A stretch of 64,000 bases of DNA, taken from positions 1 to 64,000 of the forward strand of contig NZ_WKJL01000026.1 in assembly GCF_009674565.1 (NCBI RefSeq), written 5' to 3'. Positions 16,883 through 26,612 of the stretch are shown here, one piece after another. Every line of letters starts with the position of its first letter. Position 1 is the first letter of the stretch. This DNA is from Duganella aquatilis (GTDB lineage: Bacteria > Pseudomonadota > Gammaproteobacteria > Burkholderiales > Burkholderiaceae_D). The notes under the pieces were generated by a model. It was not told where the DNA came from. It saw only the letters and a program-made list of their open reading frames with translations, and did no database searches. Both the position numbers and the translations under genes were made by a program.

Positions 16883-18052
16883 ATGTTGCGCAAAACCCTT
16901 CTAGCTATCGCTATTGCCTCGTCCCTGGTGGCATGCGGCAAATCAGCCAAGGAGCCTGAGAAAGCCGGAGCCAGCGCTTCGGCCTCAGCTACCGCAGCAA
17001 AAGACGACAAGAAAGTGACCCTGCTGATGTCGCCGGAAGACACGCTGACGATCCAGTCCGACGCGCTGGCCTCCGGCCCGATCATCACCGGGTCGATCCA
17101 GCCCGAGCGCCGCGCCGACCTGCGCGCGGAAGTCGGCGCCATCGTCCTCCAGGTGCTGAAGGAAAACGGCGAGGCGGTCAAGAAGGGCGACGTGCTGCTG
17201 CGCCTGGACGAAACCTCGATCCGCGACAGCCTGACCTCGGCCGAGGAAGCCACCCGCGCCGCCGAACAGACGCTGGCCCAGACCCAGCGCATGTACGAGC
17301 GCCAGAAAACCCTGCTGTCGTCCGGCATGGTGTCCACCACCGCGATGGAAGACGCCGAAGTGCGCCGCAACAACGCCCAGAGCGACCTGGCGGCGGCCAA
17401 GTCGCGTTCGGTCGCGGCGCGCCAGCAGCTGACCCGCACCCAGGTGCGCGCGCCGTTCGACGGCATCGTCAGCGAGCGCAAGGTGTCCAACGGCGACACC
17501 GCGCAGGTGGGCAAGGAACTGATCAAGGTGATCGACCCGTCCAGCATGCGCTTCGAAGGCATGGTTTCGGCCGACAAGATCGGCGTGGTCAAGGTCGGCC
17601 AGCCGGTGCTGTTCCGCGTTAACGGCTACGGCGAGAAGCAGTTCAACGGCAAGGTCAAGCGCGTCGATCCGGCCGCCAACGCCGTCACGCGCCAGGTCGA
17701 GGTGCTGGTCGACTTCGCCGACGCCGTGCGTCCGGGCGTGTCCGGCCTGTATGCCGAAGGCCGCGTCGAGTCGCAGACCTCGTCCTCGCTGATGATCCCG
17801 CCGACGGCGGTGGTGCAGGCCGGCGACAGCAACTTCGCCTGGCGTATCAAGGGCGGCACGCTGGCCAAGGTGCCGCTGACCATCGGCACCCGCGACGAGC
17901 GCACCGGCCGTTGGGAAGTGCTGAGTGGCCTGCAATCGGGCGACATGGTGGTGCGCGTGCCGACCTCCGGCTTCAAGGACGGCCAGAAGGTGGAACTGAG
18001 CACGCCGAAAGCGGTGGCCTCGGCCTCGACCTCGAAAGTGTCGGAAAAATAA
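16883..18052 (+). CDS. RND efflux periplasmic adaptor (membrane fusion lipoprotein)
   Basis: The 389-residue product has a lipoprotein signal (MLRKTLLAIAIASSLVACGK) and the barrel-sandwich / helical-hairpin / beta-barrel order of MFP adaptors. EVGAIVLQVLKENGEAVKKG and TQVRAPFDGIVSERKVSNGD are the two lipoyl half-motifs, and the hairpin spans roughly residues 110-190. It bridges the RND pump encoded 14 bp downstream to an outer-membrane channel. No TolC-like gene is present in the window, so the channel must come from elsewhere. Confidence 0.94.
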   Translation: MLRKTLLAIAIASSLVACGKSAKEPEKAGASASASATAAKDDKKVTLLMSPEDTLTIQSDALASGPIITGSIQPERRADLRAEVGAIVLQVLKENGEAVKKGDVLLRLDETSIRDSLTSAEEATRAAEQTLAQTQRMYERQKTLLSSGMVSTTAMEDAEVRRNNAQSDLAAAKSRSVAARQQLTRTQVRAPFDGIVSERKVSNGDTAQVGKELIKVIDPSSMRFEGMVSADKIGVVKVGQPVLFRVNGYGEKQFNGKVKRVDPAANAVTRQVEVLVDFADAVRPGVSGLYAEGRVESQTSSSLMIPPTAVVQAGDSNFAWRIKGGTLAKVPLTIGTRDERTGRWEVLSGLQSGDMVVRVPTSGFKDGQKVELSTPKAVASASTSKVSEK

Positions 18053-18066
18053 AAGGATAAACAGCC

Positions 18067-21000
18067 ATGTTCTTATCGGATTTTAGTGTGAAGAAGCCCA
18101 TCGCGACGATCGTCATGATCGTCGCGATGATGTGCTTGGGCTTGATGGCGCTGAACAAGCTGCGCGTCAACCAGAACCCGGACGTGGAAGTCCCGTTCAT
18201 CGTGGTCAACATCCCGTATCCGGGCGCCTCGCCGGAGACGGTCGAACGCGAGATCATCAACCGCCTGGAAAAGTCGCTGAACTCGATCACCGGCGTGACC
18301 GAGATTAACAGCACGGCGCAGGAAAGCTCGGCCAGCATCTTCATCAAGTTCACCTTTACCAAGAACCTGATCGAAGCGTCGGACGAGATCCGCAACGCCA
18401 TCGCGGCGGTGCGCTACAAGCTGCCGACCGAGATGCGCGAGCCCATCCTGCAACGGATCGACCCGTCGGCGCAGCCGGTGATGCAGCTGGCGCTGTCGTC
18501 CAGCAGCCAGAGCCACGCGGTGATTTCGCGCCTGGCCGAGGACAAGCTGGCCGACCGCTTCCGCAGCATCGACGGCGTTGCCTCGGTCAACATCGACGGT
18601 TCGCTGAAGCGCGAGCTGAGCGTGCTGCTGAAGGCCGAGAAGCTGCGCGAGTACAACGTCTCGGTCGGCGACGTGGTCAACGCGCTGCGCAACCAGAACA
18701 CCAACGCGCCGGTGGGCAAGGTGCGCGGCGACCTGGACGAGAAGAGCATCCGCCTGGTCGGCCGCATCGAGCGTCCGGAAGAGTTCCAGCAGGTGGTGGT
18801 CAAGCGCAACGGCGACGAGCTGGTGCGCCTGTCGCAGGTGGCGACGATTGAAGACGGCTTTGCCGAGGTCAACAGCCTGAGCGTGCGTTCCGGCAAACCG
18901 AACGTGGGGATTTCCATCACCCGCTCGCGCGATGCGTCGACCGTGACGGTGGCCAAGAAAATCCGCAAGATGTCGGAGGAAATGCAGAAGGAAATGCCGG
19001 CCGGCACCAAGCTGGAAGTGACCGAGGATGACGGCGAAAACGCCGAAAGCAGCCTGAACAACGTGATCGAATCGCTGGTGTTCGGCGCCGGCCTGACCAT
19101 TTTCGTGGTGTACGCCTTCCTGAATTCGTGGCGCTCGACCCTGATCACCGCGCTGTCGCTGCCGACCTCGGTGCTGGCGGCCTTCATCGGCGTCTGGCTG
19201 TGCGGCTTCACGCTGAACTTCATGACCTTGCTGGGCCTGTCGCTGGCGATCGGCGTGCTGATCGATGACGCCATCGTGGTGCGGGAAAACATCGTGCGCC
19301 ACATGCAGCTGGGCGCCGACCGCCGCACCGCCGCGCTGAAAGGCACGGCCGAGATCGGCATGGCGGTGGCCGCCACCACCTTCTCGATCATGGCGGTGTT
19401 CATTCCAGTGGCCTTCATGCCGGGCATCACCGGCGAATGGTTCCGTCCGTTCGCGCTGACCGTGACCTGCTCGGTGGCGGTGTCGCTGGTGATTTCGTTC
19501 ACGCTCGACCCGATGCTGTCGGCCTTCTGGGGCGACCCGCCGGATCACCATGACGCGCCACGCCGCGGCATCGAGAAGTATTTCGCCAAGTTCAACCACT
19601 GGTTCGACCACCAGGCCGACCGCTACGGCTACGTCATCGAGTGGGCGCTGCATCACCGCCGCTCGATGGGCGTGATCGCCCTGGCCACCTTTGTCGGCGC
19701 GATCTACCTGCAGGTGCAGTTCGGCGGCGCCAGCTTCGTGCCGGCGTCCGACTGGGGCACCATCGCCATCGATGTGCGCACGCCGTCGTCGTCGTCGCTG
19801 GAATACTCGCGCCTGAAACTGGAAAAGGCTGCCGTGATCGCCCGCGGCATCAAGGAAACCAAGGAAACCAATAGCTACGTCAACCTCAGCGGCGGCCGCA
19901 TCTATGTCGACATCGGCAAGAAAACCGAGCGCAAGCGCGGCGCCATCGAAGTCGCCAAGGAACTGCGCGAGAAGCTGGCCGGCCTGGTCGGCGCCGAGTA
20001 CACCGTGCTGGACGACCTGAGCAACGGCGCCCGCAAGCCGGTGCAGATCGAATTCACCGGCACCGATTCGCGCAAGCTGATGGAAATCACCAACGGCTTC
20101 ATGGACCGCCTGCGCCGCGTGCCGGGCGCGGTGGACGTCGGCCTGTCGGAGATGGATCCGAAGGATGAGCTGCAAATCGTGCTGAACCGCGGCCTGGCCA
20201 ACTCGATGGGCATTGCCGCCGGCGACGCGGCGCAAGCGCTGCGCGTGGCCTTTGCCGGCCTGGAAGTGGGCGACTGGGTCGACCCGACCGGCGAGTCGCG
20301 CGACGTTGCCGTGCGCCTGGCGCCGGAAGACCGCACCAGCGCCGAGAACATCGAGCGCCTGCCGATCGCCGTTACCGGCACCAACCAGATGGTGCCGCTG
20401 GACCAGATCGCTGAAGTGACGATGGGCAAAGGTCCGTCGACCATCAAGCACAAGGACGGCAAGCGCGTGATCACCGTCACCGCCAACGTCGAAGGCCGCT
20501 CGCCGGGCGAAGTGACCACCGACGCCATGAAGCTGGTGAAGGACATCGACTTCCCGCCGGGCTACGGTCTGGCGCTGGGCGGCGCCGGCAAGGACATGCA
20601 GGAAGTGTTTGGCGCGATGGGCATCGCGCTGGTGGCCGGCGTCGGCCTGATGTACCTGATCCTGGTGATGCAGTTCGGTTCGTTCACGGCGCCGATCGCG
20701 GTGATGCTGTCGCTGCCGCTGTCGCTGATCGGCGTGGTGCTGGGCCTGCTGGCCACCGGCAGCACCATCAATCTGATGAGCCTGATCGGCGTGATCATGC
20801 TGATGGGCCTGGTGGCGAAGAACGCGATTCTGCTGCTGGACGCGGCGCGCAAGCGCCAGGAAGAGGGCTTCAGCCGCGAGGATTCGCTGATGTACGCCGG
20901 CCGCATGCGTCTGCGTCCTATCCTGATGACCACCTTCGCGCTGATCGCCGGCATGTTCCCGGTGGCGCTGGGGCTGGGCGAGGGCGGTGAGTTCTACCGG

Positions 21001-21294
21001 CCGATGGCGATCGCCATCATCGGCGGCACCATCACCTCGACGCTGCTGACCCTGCTGATGGTGCCGACCTTCTACGACAGTATCGAGATCAAGAAGGACA
21101 GCGCGATCGCCAAGCTGCACCTGCGCGCAGCGCGCTTCGGCATGGTGCCGGCGGTGCTGTCGATCGTGGTCGAAGCGATATTGTTCCTGCTGCTGGTGCG
21201 TTTCGTGTTCCGTTCGATCATGTGGGTGGTGTTCCGTAAGCGCAACAAAACGCCGCCGGCGCCACCGGTGGAAGAAGAACGGAAAATTGCTTAA
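18067..21294 (+). CDS. RND efflux transporter permease
   Basis: The 1075-residue inner-membrane pump has the AcrB/HAE layout of two repeats, each with one membrane span, a large periplasmic loop and further spans. The proton-relay Asp pair is visible in IGVLIDDAIVVREN, and the second repeat has MGLVAKNAILLLDAA with the conserved Lys. Length and order match the family. Substrates cannot be deduced. It forms an operon with the adaptor and is closed by a terminator 22 bp after the stop. Confidence 0.95.
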   Translation: MFLSDFSVKKPIATIVMIVAMMCLGLMALNKLRVNQNPDVEVPFIVVNIPYPGASPETVEREIINRLEKSLNSITGVTEINSTAQESSASIFIKFTFTKNLIEASDEIRNAIAAVRYKLPTEMREPILQRIDPSAQPVMQLALSSSSQSHAVISRLAEDKLADRFRSIDGVASVNIDGSLKRELSVLLKAEKLREYNVSVGDVVNALRNQNTNAPVGKVRGDLDEKSIRLVGRIERPEEFQQVVVKRNGDELVRLSQVATIEDGFAEVNSLSVRSGKPNVGISITRSRDASTVTVAKKIRKMSEEMQKEMPAGTKLEVTEDDGENAESSLNNVIESLVFGAGLTIFVVYAFLNSWRSTLITALSLPTSVLAAFIGVWLCGFTLNFMTLLGLSLAIGVLIDDAIVVRENIVRHMQLGADRRTAALKGTAEIGMAVAATTFSIMAVFIPVAFMPGITGEWFRPFALTVTCSVAVSLVISFTLDPMLSAFWGDPPDHHDAPRRGIEKYFAKFNHWFDHQADRYGYVIEWALHHRRSMGVIALATFVGAIYLQVQFGGASFVPASDWGTIAIDVRTPSSSSLEYSRLKLEKAAVIARGIKETKETNSYVNLSGGRIYVDIGKKTERKRGAIEVAKELREKLAGLVGAEYTVLDDLSNGARKPVQIEFTGTDSRKLMEITNGFMDRLRRVPGAVDVGLSEMDPKDELQIVLNRGLANSMGIAAGDAAQALRVAFAGLEVGDWVDPTGESRDVAVRLAPEDRTSAENIERLPIAVTGTNQMVPLDQIAEVTMGKGPSTIKHKDGKRVITVTANVEGRSPGEVTTDAMKLVKDIDFPPGYGLALGGAGKDMQEVFGAMGIALVAGVGLMYLILVMQFGSFTAPIAVMLSLPLSLIGVVLGLLATGSTINLMSLIGVIMLMGLVAKNAILLLDAARKRQEEGFSREDSLMYAGRMRLRPILMTTFALIAGMFPVALGLGEGGEFYRPMAIAIIGGTITSTLLTLLMVPTFYDSIEIKKDSAIAKLHLRAARFGMVPAVLSIVVEAILFLLLVRFVFRSIMWVVFRKRNKTPPAPPVEEERKIA

Positions 21295-21316
21295 ATTAAA
21301 TATTATTTAGTTAAAG

Positions 21317-21343
21317 GAAAGGGTCTGCGGGCCCTTTCTTTTT
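21317..21343 (+). terminator. Rho-independent terminator after the RND operon
   Basis: GAAAGGG (21317-21323) pairs with CCCTTTC (21332-21338) and a run of T follows. It lies 22 bp after the permease stop. Confidence 0.85.
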
Positions 21344-21500
21344 GCCTGAATGCAGAGCAGGCGCTCGGTTTCAAGGCTTTAATTAGTGCTCTCCCTCTAA
21401 CGTCTTGCCTTTTGAGTTGTTTTATTTGTGTAGTAAGCTGCTGGCCTTCCCGTACCATTTGGCTATGGGACAAAAAAACCATTCATAAAGCGAGACTGCC

Positions 21501-22922
21501 ATGCAACAAAAATACCTCCCCCTGATCATTGCTGCCGCCCTGAGCGCCCTGTCCGTGAGCGCCCAGGCGTCCGGCTACCGTTTCGGTTCGCAAAGCATTT
21601 CCGGTCAGGGCACGGCCGACGCCAACAGCGCCGAAGCCGTCGATGCATCGACCATCTTCTACAATCCGGCCGGCCTGACCCGCCTGGACGGCACCCAGAT
21701 CAGCGCCGGCGCCACCGTGGTCGTGCCGCACTCGACCTTCAACGACACCGGCTCGACCCACTTCACCGGCGCGCCGACCGGCGGCACCGCCGCCAACGAC
21801 TACGCGCCGAATTCGGTCACCGCGCCATCGCTGTACGTCAGCAAGAAGCTGAACGACCAGTGGGCGGTCGGTTTCGGCCTGTTCGTGCCATACGGCGCGA
21901 AACTGGACTACGGTAACACCTGGACCGGCCGTTACGCACTGTCCAACATCAAGCTGGAAGCGGTCAACCTGAATCCGTCGGTGGCGTGGAAGATGAACGA
22001 ACACCATTCCTTCGGTTTCGGCATCGACGCCGAGTACATGAAGGCCGAACTGGGCCAGGCCGTCGACGTGCCAGGCTCGATCGCCGCGCTGTCGTCCGGC
22101 GCCGGTGCTGCGCAAGGCGCGGCCCTGATCAAGCAGATCGCCGCACTGGGCGGCAATCCAGCGCTGCTGCGCACCGCTGGCGACGCCCACGGTTCGAACG
22201 ACGGCAAGGACTGGGGCTGGGGCTTCAACCTGGGCTATATGTTCACGCTGGACGAGAACACCCGCTTCGGCCTGGCGTACCGCTCGTCGATCTCGCACCA
22301 GCTGCGCGGCAGCACCGTGTGGGACTTCTCGAAAGTCACCTCCGACCCGATCGTCAACCAGGTGCTGGCTGCCGCTTCGCACAAGACCAACTCGGCGGCA
22401 CTGGTTGCCCTGCGCACGCCTGAAACCCTGTCGGCCAACGTGTTCCACCAGTTCGATTCGAAATGGGCCGGCATGGCGGACGTGACCTTCACCCGCAACA
22501 ACCGCATGGGCGACCTGGACATCCAGTTCCCAGGCACCACCGAAGGCAACGAAGTGATCCGCCAGCAGTGGAAAAACACCGTGCGCGTGTCGGTGGGCGG
22601 CAACTATGCCTACAGCGAAAACCTGACCCTGCGCGCCGGTATCGCGCATGACCAGTCGCCGGTGAAAAGCGCCGAGCTGACCCACCCGGCGCTGCCGGAC
22701 AGCGACCGCATGCAGTATTCGGTCGGCGCCAACTGGAAGCTGAGCCCACGCTCGTCGATCGACTTCGCGTACAGCTTCCTGGACTTCAAGGATGCCAACA
22801 TCAACTACACCAACCAGTGCAACCCACTGGCCACCAGCTGCACCGGCAACGGCGAAACCACCCGCGGCGTGTACCAGACCCATATGTCGCTGATCGGCTT
22901 GTCGTATAACTACAAGTTCTGA
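21501..22922 (+). CDS. FadL/TodX-type outer-membrane transport protein (OmpP1 family)
   Basis: The 473-residue product has a signal peptide ending SVSAQA-SG and the FadL N-terminal plug signature ANSAEAVDASTIFYNPAGL. The remainder is a 14-strand barrel ending LSYNYKF. FadL-type proteins carry long-chain fatty acids or other hydrophobic compounds across the outer membrane. It is a single gene with its own UUCG-loop terminator. No fatty-acid degradation genes are adjacent. Confidence 0.93.
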   Translation: MQQKYLPLIIAAALSALSVSAQASGYRFGSQSISGQGTADANSAEAVDASTIFYNPAGLTRLDGTQISAGATVVVPHSTFNDTGSTHFTGAPTGGTAANDYAPNSVTAPSLYVSKKLNDQWAVGFGLFVPYGAKLDYGNTWTGRYALSNIKLEAVNLNPSVAWKMNEHHSFGFGIDAEYMKAELGQAVDVPGSIAALSSGAGAAQGAALIKQIAALGGNPALLRTAGDAHGSNDGKDWGWGFNLGYMFTLDENTRFGLAYRSSISHQLRGSTVWDFSKVTSDPIVNQVLAAASHKTNSAALVALRTPETLSANVFHQFDSKWAGMADVTFTRNNRMGDLDIQFPGTTEGNEVIRQQWKNTVRVSVGGNYAYSENLTLRAGIAHDQSPVKSAELTHPALPDSDRMQYSVGANWKLSPRSSIDFAYSFLDFKDANINYTNQCNPLATSCTGNGETTRGVYQTHMSLIGLSYNYKF

Positions 22923-22946
22923 TTCAGCAGCACGCAGCACAACACA

Positions 22947-22970
22947 GAAAGGGCCTTCGGGCCCTTTTTT
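22947..22970 (+). terminator. Rho-independent terminator with TTCG loop after the FadL gene
   Basis: AAAGGGCC (22948-22955) pairs with GGCCCTTT (22960-22967) around a TTCG tetraloop, and six T follow the stem's CCC. It begins 25 bp after the stop codon. Confidence 0.9.
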
Positions 22971-22982
22971 CATGCCTGTGCT

Positions 22983-23201
22983 CTATTGCTGTTTGGCCGG
23001 CGGCGGATTGTCGGCCTGGCTGGGCGGCGTGGCCGGTGGCGGCGTACCGTCTGCCGGCGCTGGCGTGGCGGGTGTGGCGGCGGGCGCCGGCGTGGTGGTT
23101 TCCGGCGTGACCGGCTGGTCGGTGGGGCGCTTGTTGCAGCCGCCGAGCAGCGCGGCCAGTACGGCCGCGCCCAGTGCGATGCGGAGGGGGAGTGTGGTCA
23201 T
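22983..23201 (-). CDS. Small Pro/Ala-rich lipoprotein
   Basis: The 72-residue product has a clear lipobox (LAALLGGC) and a mature part that is almost all Pro, Ala and Thr (PATPAPADGTPPPATPPSQ). Such tails are flexible envelope linkers. No function is recognised. It lies 73 bp downstream of the tcyP stop on the same strand, so it may share its transcript. Confidence 0.7.
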   Translation of the reverse strand: MTTLPLRIALGAAVLAALLGGCNKRPTDQPVTPETTTPAPAATPATPAPADGTPPPATPPSQADNPPPAKQQ

Positions 23202-23274
23202 GATGGTCCTTTCAATTCAATGAATTCAATGGAATTGATTAGACCGCGCCGGCGCGCCGGCGGTTCCGTTCAGG

Positions 23275-24675
23275 TCAGGCGGCTTTGCGCTCGCTGTCGA
23301 TGGCGGGTTCGGCGTCGCTGTTGAACACCGCCATGTCGGTTTCGCCCAGCACGCGGCTGGCTACCGCGCCGGCGGTGATCGAGCCGCTGACGTTGAGCGC
23401 GGTGCGGCCCATGTCGATCAGCGGTTCGATCGAGATCAGCAGGCCGGCCAGCGCCACCGGCAGATTCATCGACGACAGCACGATCAGCGCGGCGAAGGTG
23501 GCGCCGCCGCCGACGCCGGCCACGCCCACCGAACCGATGGTGATGATGGCCAGCAGCGGCGCGATGAAGCTGAGGGTGAACGGATCGATGCCGACGGTCG
23601 GCGCGATCATCACCGCCAGCATGGCCGGATAAATGCCGGCGCAGCCGTTCTGGCCGATGGTGGCGCCGAACGAGGCGGCGAAGTTGGCGATGCCTTCCGG
23701 TGTGCCCAGGCGCTGGCTTTGCGTCTGCACGCTCATCGGAATCGCGCCGGCGCTGCTGCGCGAGGTGAAGGCGAAGGTCAGCACCGGCAGAATCTTCCGG
23801 GTCCAGCGTAGCGGATTGAGGCCGAGGCCGGAAACGATCAGCAGGTGCACCAGGAACATCAGGAACAGCGCGCTGTACGAGGCCAGCACGAAGTCGATCA
23901 GGTGCAGGATGTCGGTGTAGCTGGAGGTCGAGACCACCTGCGCCATCAGCGCGAACACCCCGTAGGGCGTCAGGCGCAGCACCAGGGTGACGATGCGCAT
24001 CACGATGGCGTGCGCCACCTGGATGAAGCGTTCGAACGAGGCGAAGATGTCCGGCTTCTTGTCATGGATGCCGGTGGCGGCGATGCCGATGAACACCGAG
24101 AAGATCACCACCGCGATGGTGGAGGTCTTGCGGCCGCCCGTCAGGTCGAGGAAGGGATTGGCCGGAATAAAGCTCAGCAGCATGCTCGGCAGCGAAATGG
24201 CCTGCGCCGTTTCAACCTTGCCTTGCAGGTAGACGCCGCGCGCGATGTCGGCGGCGGAGGCGGTCAGGCCGACCGCGCTCAGGTGGAACACCTTGGCCAT
24301 CAGGATGCCGAGGGAGGCCGCCACCAGCGTGGTGATCATCAGCGTGCCGATGGTCAGCGCGCTGATCTTGCCCAGCGAATTAATGCCCTTCAGCTTGAGA
24401 ATGGCGGAAATGATCGACACCATAATCAGCGGCATGATAATCATCTGCAGCAGCTTGACGTAGCCGGAGCCGACGATGTCCAGATAATCGCTGGTGGTCT
24501 TCAGCTCGGCCGAGCCGGCGCCATAGATCGCTTGCAACGCCGCGCCCAGCAGCACGCCCAGCCCCATGCCGGTGAATACGCGCACCGAAAAAGAACCATG
24601 TTTGCGCTGCTGCGCGTACAGCAGGCCGATCAGGGCCAGCGCCGCCAGCAGATTGAGGATCACGTTTATCGCCAT
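23275..24675 (-). CDS. tcyP: L-cystine / dicarboxylate-type sodium symporter (TcyP-like)
   Basis: The 466-residue membrane protein belongs to the DAACS (SLC1-like) family. It shows eight hydrophobic spans, re-entrant hairpins, a Ser-rich loop TFAFTSRSSAGAIPMS and GSVGVAGVGGGATFA before the last spans. The early MIIMPLIMVSIISAILKLKG fits TcyP/YdjN cystine symporters better than C4-dicarboxylate carriers. Substrate is inferred from similarity only. Confidence 0.82.
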   Translation of the reverse strand: MAINVILNLLAALALIGLLYAQQRKHGSFSVRVFTGMGLGVLLGAALQAIYGAGSAELKTTSDYLDIVGSGYVKLLQMIIMPLIMVSIISAILKLKGINSLGKISALTIGTLMITTLVAASLGILMAKVFHLSAVGLTASAADIARGVYLQGKVETAQAISLPSMLLSFIPANPFLDLTGGRKTSTIAVVIFSVFIGIAATGIHDKKPDIFASFERFIQVAHAIVMRIVTLVLRLTPYGVFALMAQVVSTSSYTDILHLIDFVLASYSALFLMFLVHLLIVSGLGLNPLRWTRKILPVLTFAFTSRSSAGAIPMSVQTQSQRLGTPEGIANFAASFGATIGQNGCAGIYPAMLAVMIAPTVGIDPFTLSFIAPLLAIITIGSVGVAGVGGGATFAALIVLSSMNLPVALAGLLISIEPLIDMGRTALNVSGSITAGAVASRVLGETDMAVFNSDAEPAIDSERKAA

Positions 24676-24872
24676 TGCTTGTCCTTTGCTACCTTATTGT
24701 CACCGATCGTGCATTTTATATGCGCTTAAAACTCGGTTAGCGAATATTTGGCTATATAACTATTCAAATTCTGTATATAGGCTGTTGTAAATTGTTTTCC
24801 GTCGGAAATTAAATAAAACTACATGAAGCGTGTAACGTACAATTTATTTAATTATTCTGAAGGAGGTTAAGC

Positions 24873-26606
24873 ATGGCAATCGCAAATATGAAAGTCGGTA
24901 CCCGGCTCGGCTTGGGCTTTGGCCTGGTGCTGGTATTGCTGTCGCTGGTCGCGGTATTGGGCGTGTTCAACATGAGCACGATTCATGCCAAGCTTGACCG
25001 CATCGTCAACGAAAACGCGGTCAAGACCGAGCTGGTGAGCCAGATGTCGAGCGCGGTGCACGTCGTGGCGCGCTTGTCGCGTTCGGTGGTGCTGTTGAAC
25101 GATGACGCCGCCATCCGCACGGAACTGGAAAAGGTCACCAAGGAGCGCGCCAACTACAACGCCGCGCTGGAACAGCTGGGCAAGATGCCGGCCACGCCGA
25201 AAGGGCTGGAAATCCGCGAGCGCATCGTAGGCCTGCAAAAGATCGCCCGTCCGTTCAACGACCAGGTGTTTGAGCTGGCGCTGGCCAACAAGGACGACCA
25301 GGCCACCGAGATCCTGATGAAGCAGGCCGGGCCGGCCACCCAGCGCTGGCAGGAGGCGATGGACGAATACGCGGCCCTGCAAAAAGCCACCAACCACAGC
25401 GACGCGGCCGAGGCCGGCGCCGCCTACCAGCGCGCCCGCACGCTGATGCTGATTTTGAGCGGCCTGGCGATTGTGGTCGGCGCGGTGGCGGCGGCGCGCA
25501 TCGCCCGCAGCCTGCTGCGCCAGCTGGGCGGCGAACCGGATTACGCGGCGGCCATTGCCGGCCGCATCGCCGCCGGCGATCTGACGGTGGTGGTCGATAC
25601 CAACAGCAACGACAGCCACAGTATGCTGCACGCAATGAAGATGATGCGCGATGCGCTGGCCAAGATTGTTGCTGAAGTACGCGTCGGCACCGAGACCATC
25701 GCTTCGGCATCGACCGAGATTGCCAGCGGCAACCAGGATCTGTCGGCCCGCACCGAACAGCAGGCCAGTTCGCTGGAAGAGACGGCATCGTCGATGGAGG
25801 AGCTGACCAGCGCGGTGCGCGCCAACAACGACAACGCGCGCCAGGCCAATCAGCTGGCGCAGTCGGCGTCGGCGGTGGCGCTGCAGGGCGGCGAGGTGGT
25901 GTCGCAGGTGGTCGATACCATGGGCGCGATCAACGATTCGTCGCGCAAGATTGTCGACATCATTGCGGTCATCGACGGCATTGCGTTCCAGACCAATATC
26001 CTGGCGCTGAATGCAGCGGTGGAAGCGGCGCGTGCCGGCGAGCAGGGCCGCGGCTTTGCCGTGGTGGCGTCCGAGGTGCGCACGCTGGCCCAACGTTCGG
26101 CCTCGGCCGCTAAGGAGATCAAGGAGCTGATCGGCGATTCGGTGGAGAAGGTGGAGATCGGCAGCAAGCTGGTCGAGCAGGCCGGCCAGACCATGGAGCA
26201 GGTGGTGACCAGCGTGCGCCGCGTGACCGACATCATGTCCGAGATTTCCACCGCCGGCGACGAGCAAAGCGCCGGCATCGAGCAGATCAACCAGGCCGTC
26301 AGCGAGATGGATACGGTGACGCAGCAGAACGCGGCGCTGGTGGAGGAGGCCGCTGCTGCCGCCGAGGCCATGCAGCAGCAGGCCGCCAACCTGGAACGCG
26401 TGGTCAGCGTGTTCCGGCTGGATGGCATGCAGCGGGCGACGGCGCCTGTGGCCGCCAAGCCAGCCGGCAAGGCGGCAGCCGCCAAGCCGGCGCTGAAGCC
26501 TGCGCCGAAGCCGGCCCAGCCTGCCGCGCCGCGTCCGGTCGTCAGCGCCCAGCCGCAGAAACGGCTGACGACCTCCGCCGGCAGCGATGACTGGGAAGAG
26601 TTCTAA
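24873..26606 (+). CDS. Methyl-accepting chemotaxis protein with C-terminal CheR/CheB tether
   Basis: The 577-residue receptor has TM1 (LGLGFGLVLVLLSLVAVLGV), a four-helix-bundle periplasmic domain of about 160 residues, TM2 (LMLILSGLAIVVGAVAAARI), a HAMP-like region and the cytoplasmic signalling coiled coil with tip IDGIAFQTNILALNAAVEAA. After an Ala/Pro/Lys linker it ends SDDWEEF, a WxxF pentapeptide that in other MCPs docks CheR and CheB. A strong AAGGAGG ribosome-binding site precedes ATG 24873. Ligand unknown. Confidence 0.95.
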   Translation: MAIANMKVGTRLGLGFGLVLVLLSLVAVLGVFNMSTIHAKLDRIVNENAVKTELVSQMSSAVHVVARLSRSVVLLNDDAAIRTELEKVTKERANYNAALEQLGKMPATPKGLEIRERIVGLQKIARPFNDQVFELALANKDDQATEILMKQAGPATQRWQEAMDEYAALQKATNHSDAAEAGAAYQRARTLMLILSGLAIVVGAVAAARIARSLLRQLGGEPDYAAAIAGRIAAGDLTVVVDTNSNDSHSMLHAMKMMRDALAKIVAEVRVGTETIASASTEIASGNQDLSARTEQQASSLEETASSMEELTSAVRANNDNARQANQLAQSASAVALQGGEVVSQVVDTMGAINDSSRKIVDIIAVIDGIAFQTNILALNAAVEAARAGEQGRGFAVVASEVRTLAQRSASAAKEIKELIGDSVEKVEIGSKLVEQAGQTMEQVVTSVRRVTDIMSEISTAGDEQSAGIEQINQAVSEMDTVTQQNAALVEEAAAAAEAMQQQAANLERVVSVFRLDGMQRATAPVAAKPAGKAAAAKPALKPAPKPAQPAAPRPVVSAQPQKRLTTSAGSDDWEEF

Positions 26607-26612
26607 GCAAGC

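Noticed and set aside
18073..21120. 1015-codon antisense frame across the RND permease
   Set aside because: It is rich in His, Gln, Arg and Asp, with no domain, and lies fully over a clear RND pump.
24760..24872. Flagellar sigma-28 promoter before the first MCP
   Set aside because: TAAA and a GTCGGAAA are present but only 9 bases apart, where about 15 are needed.
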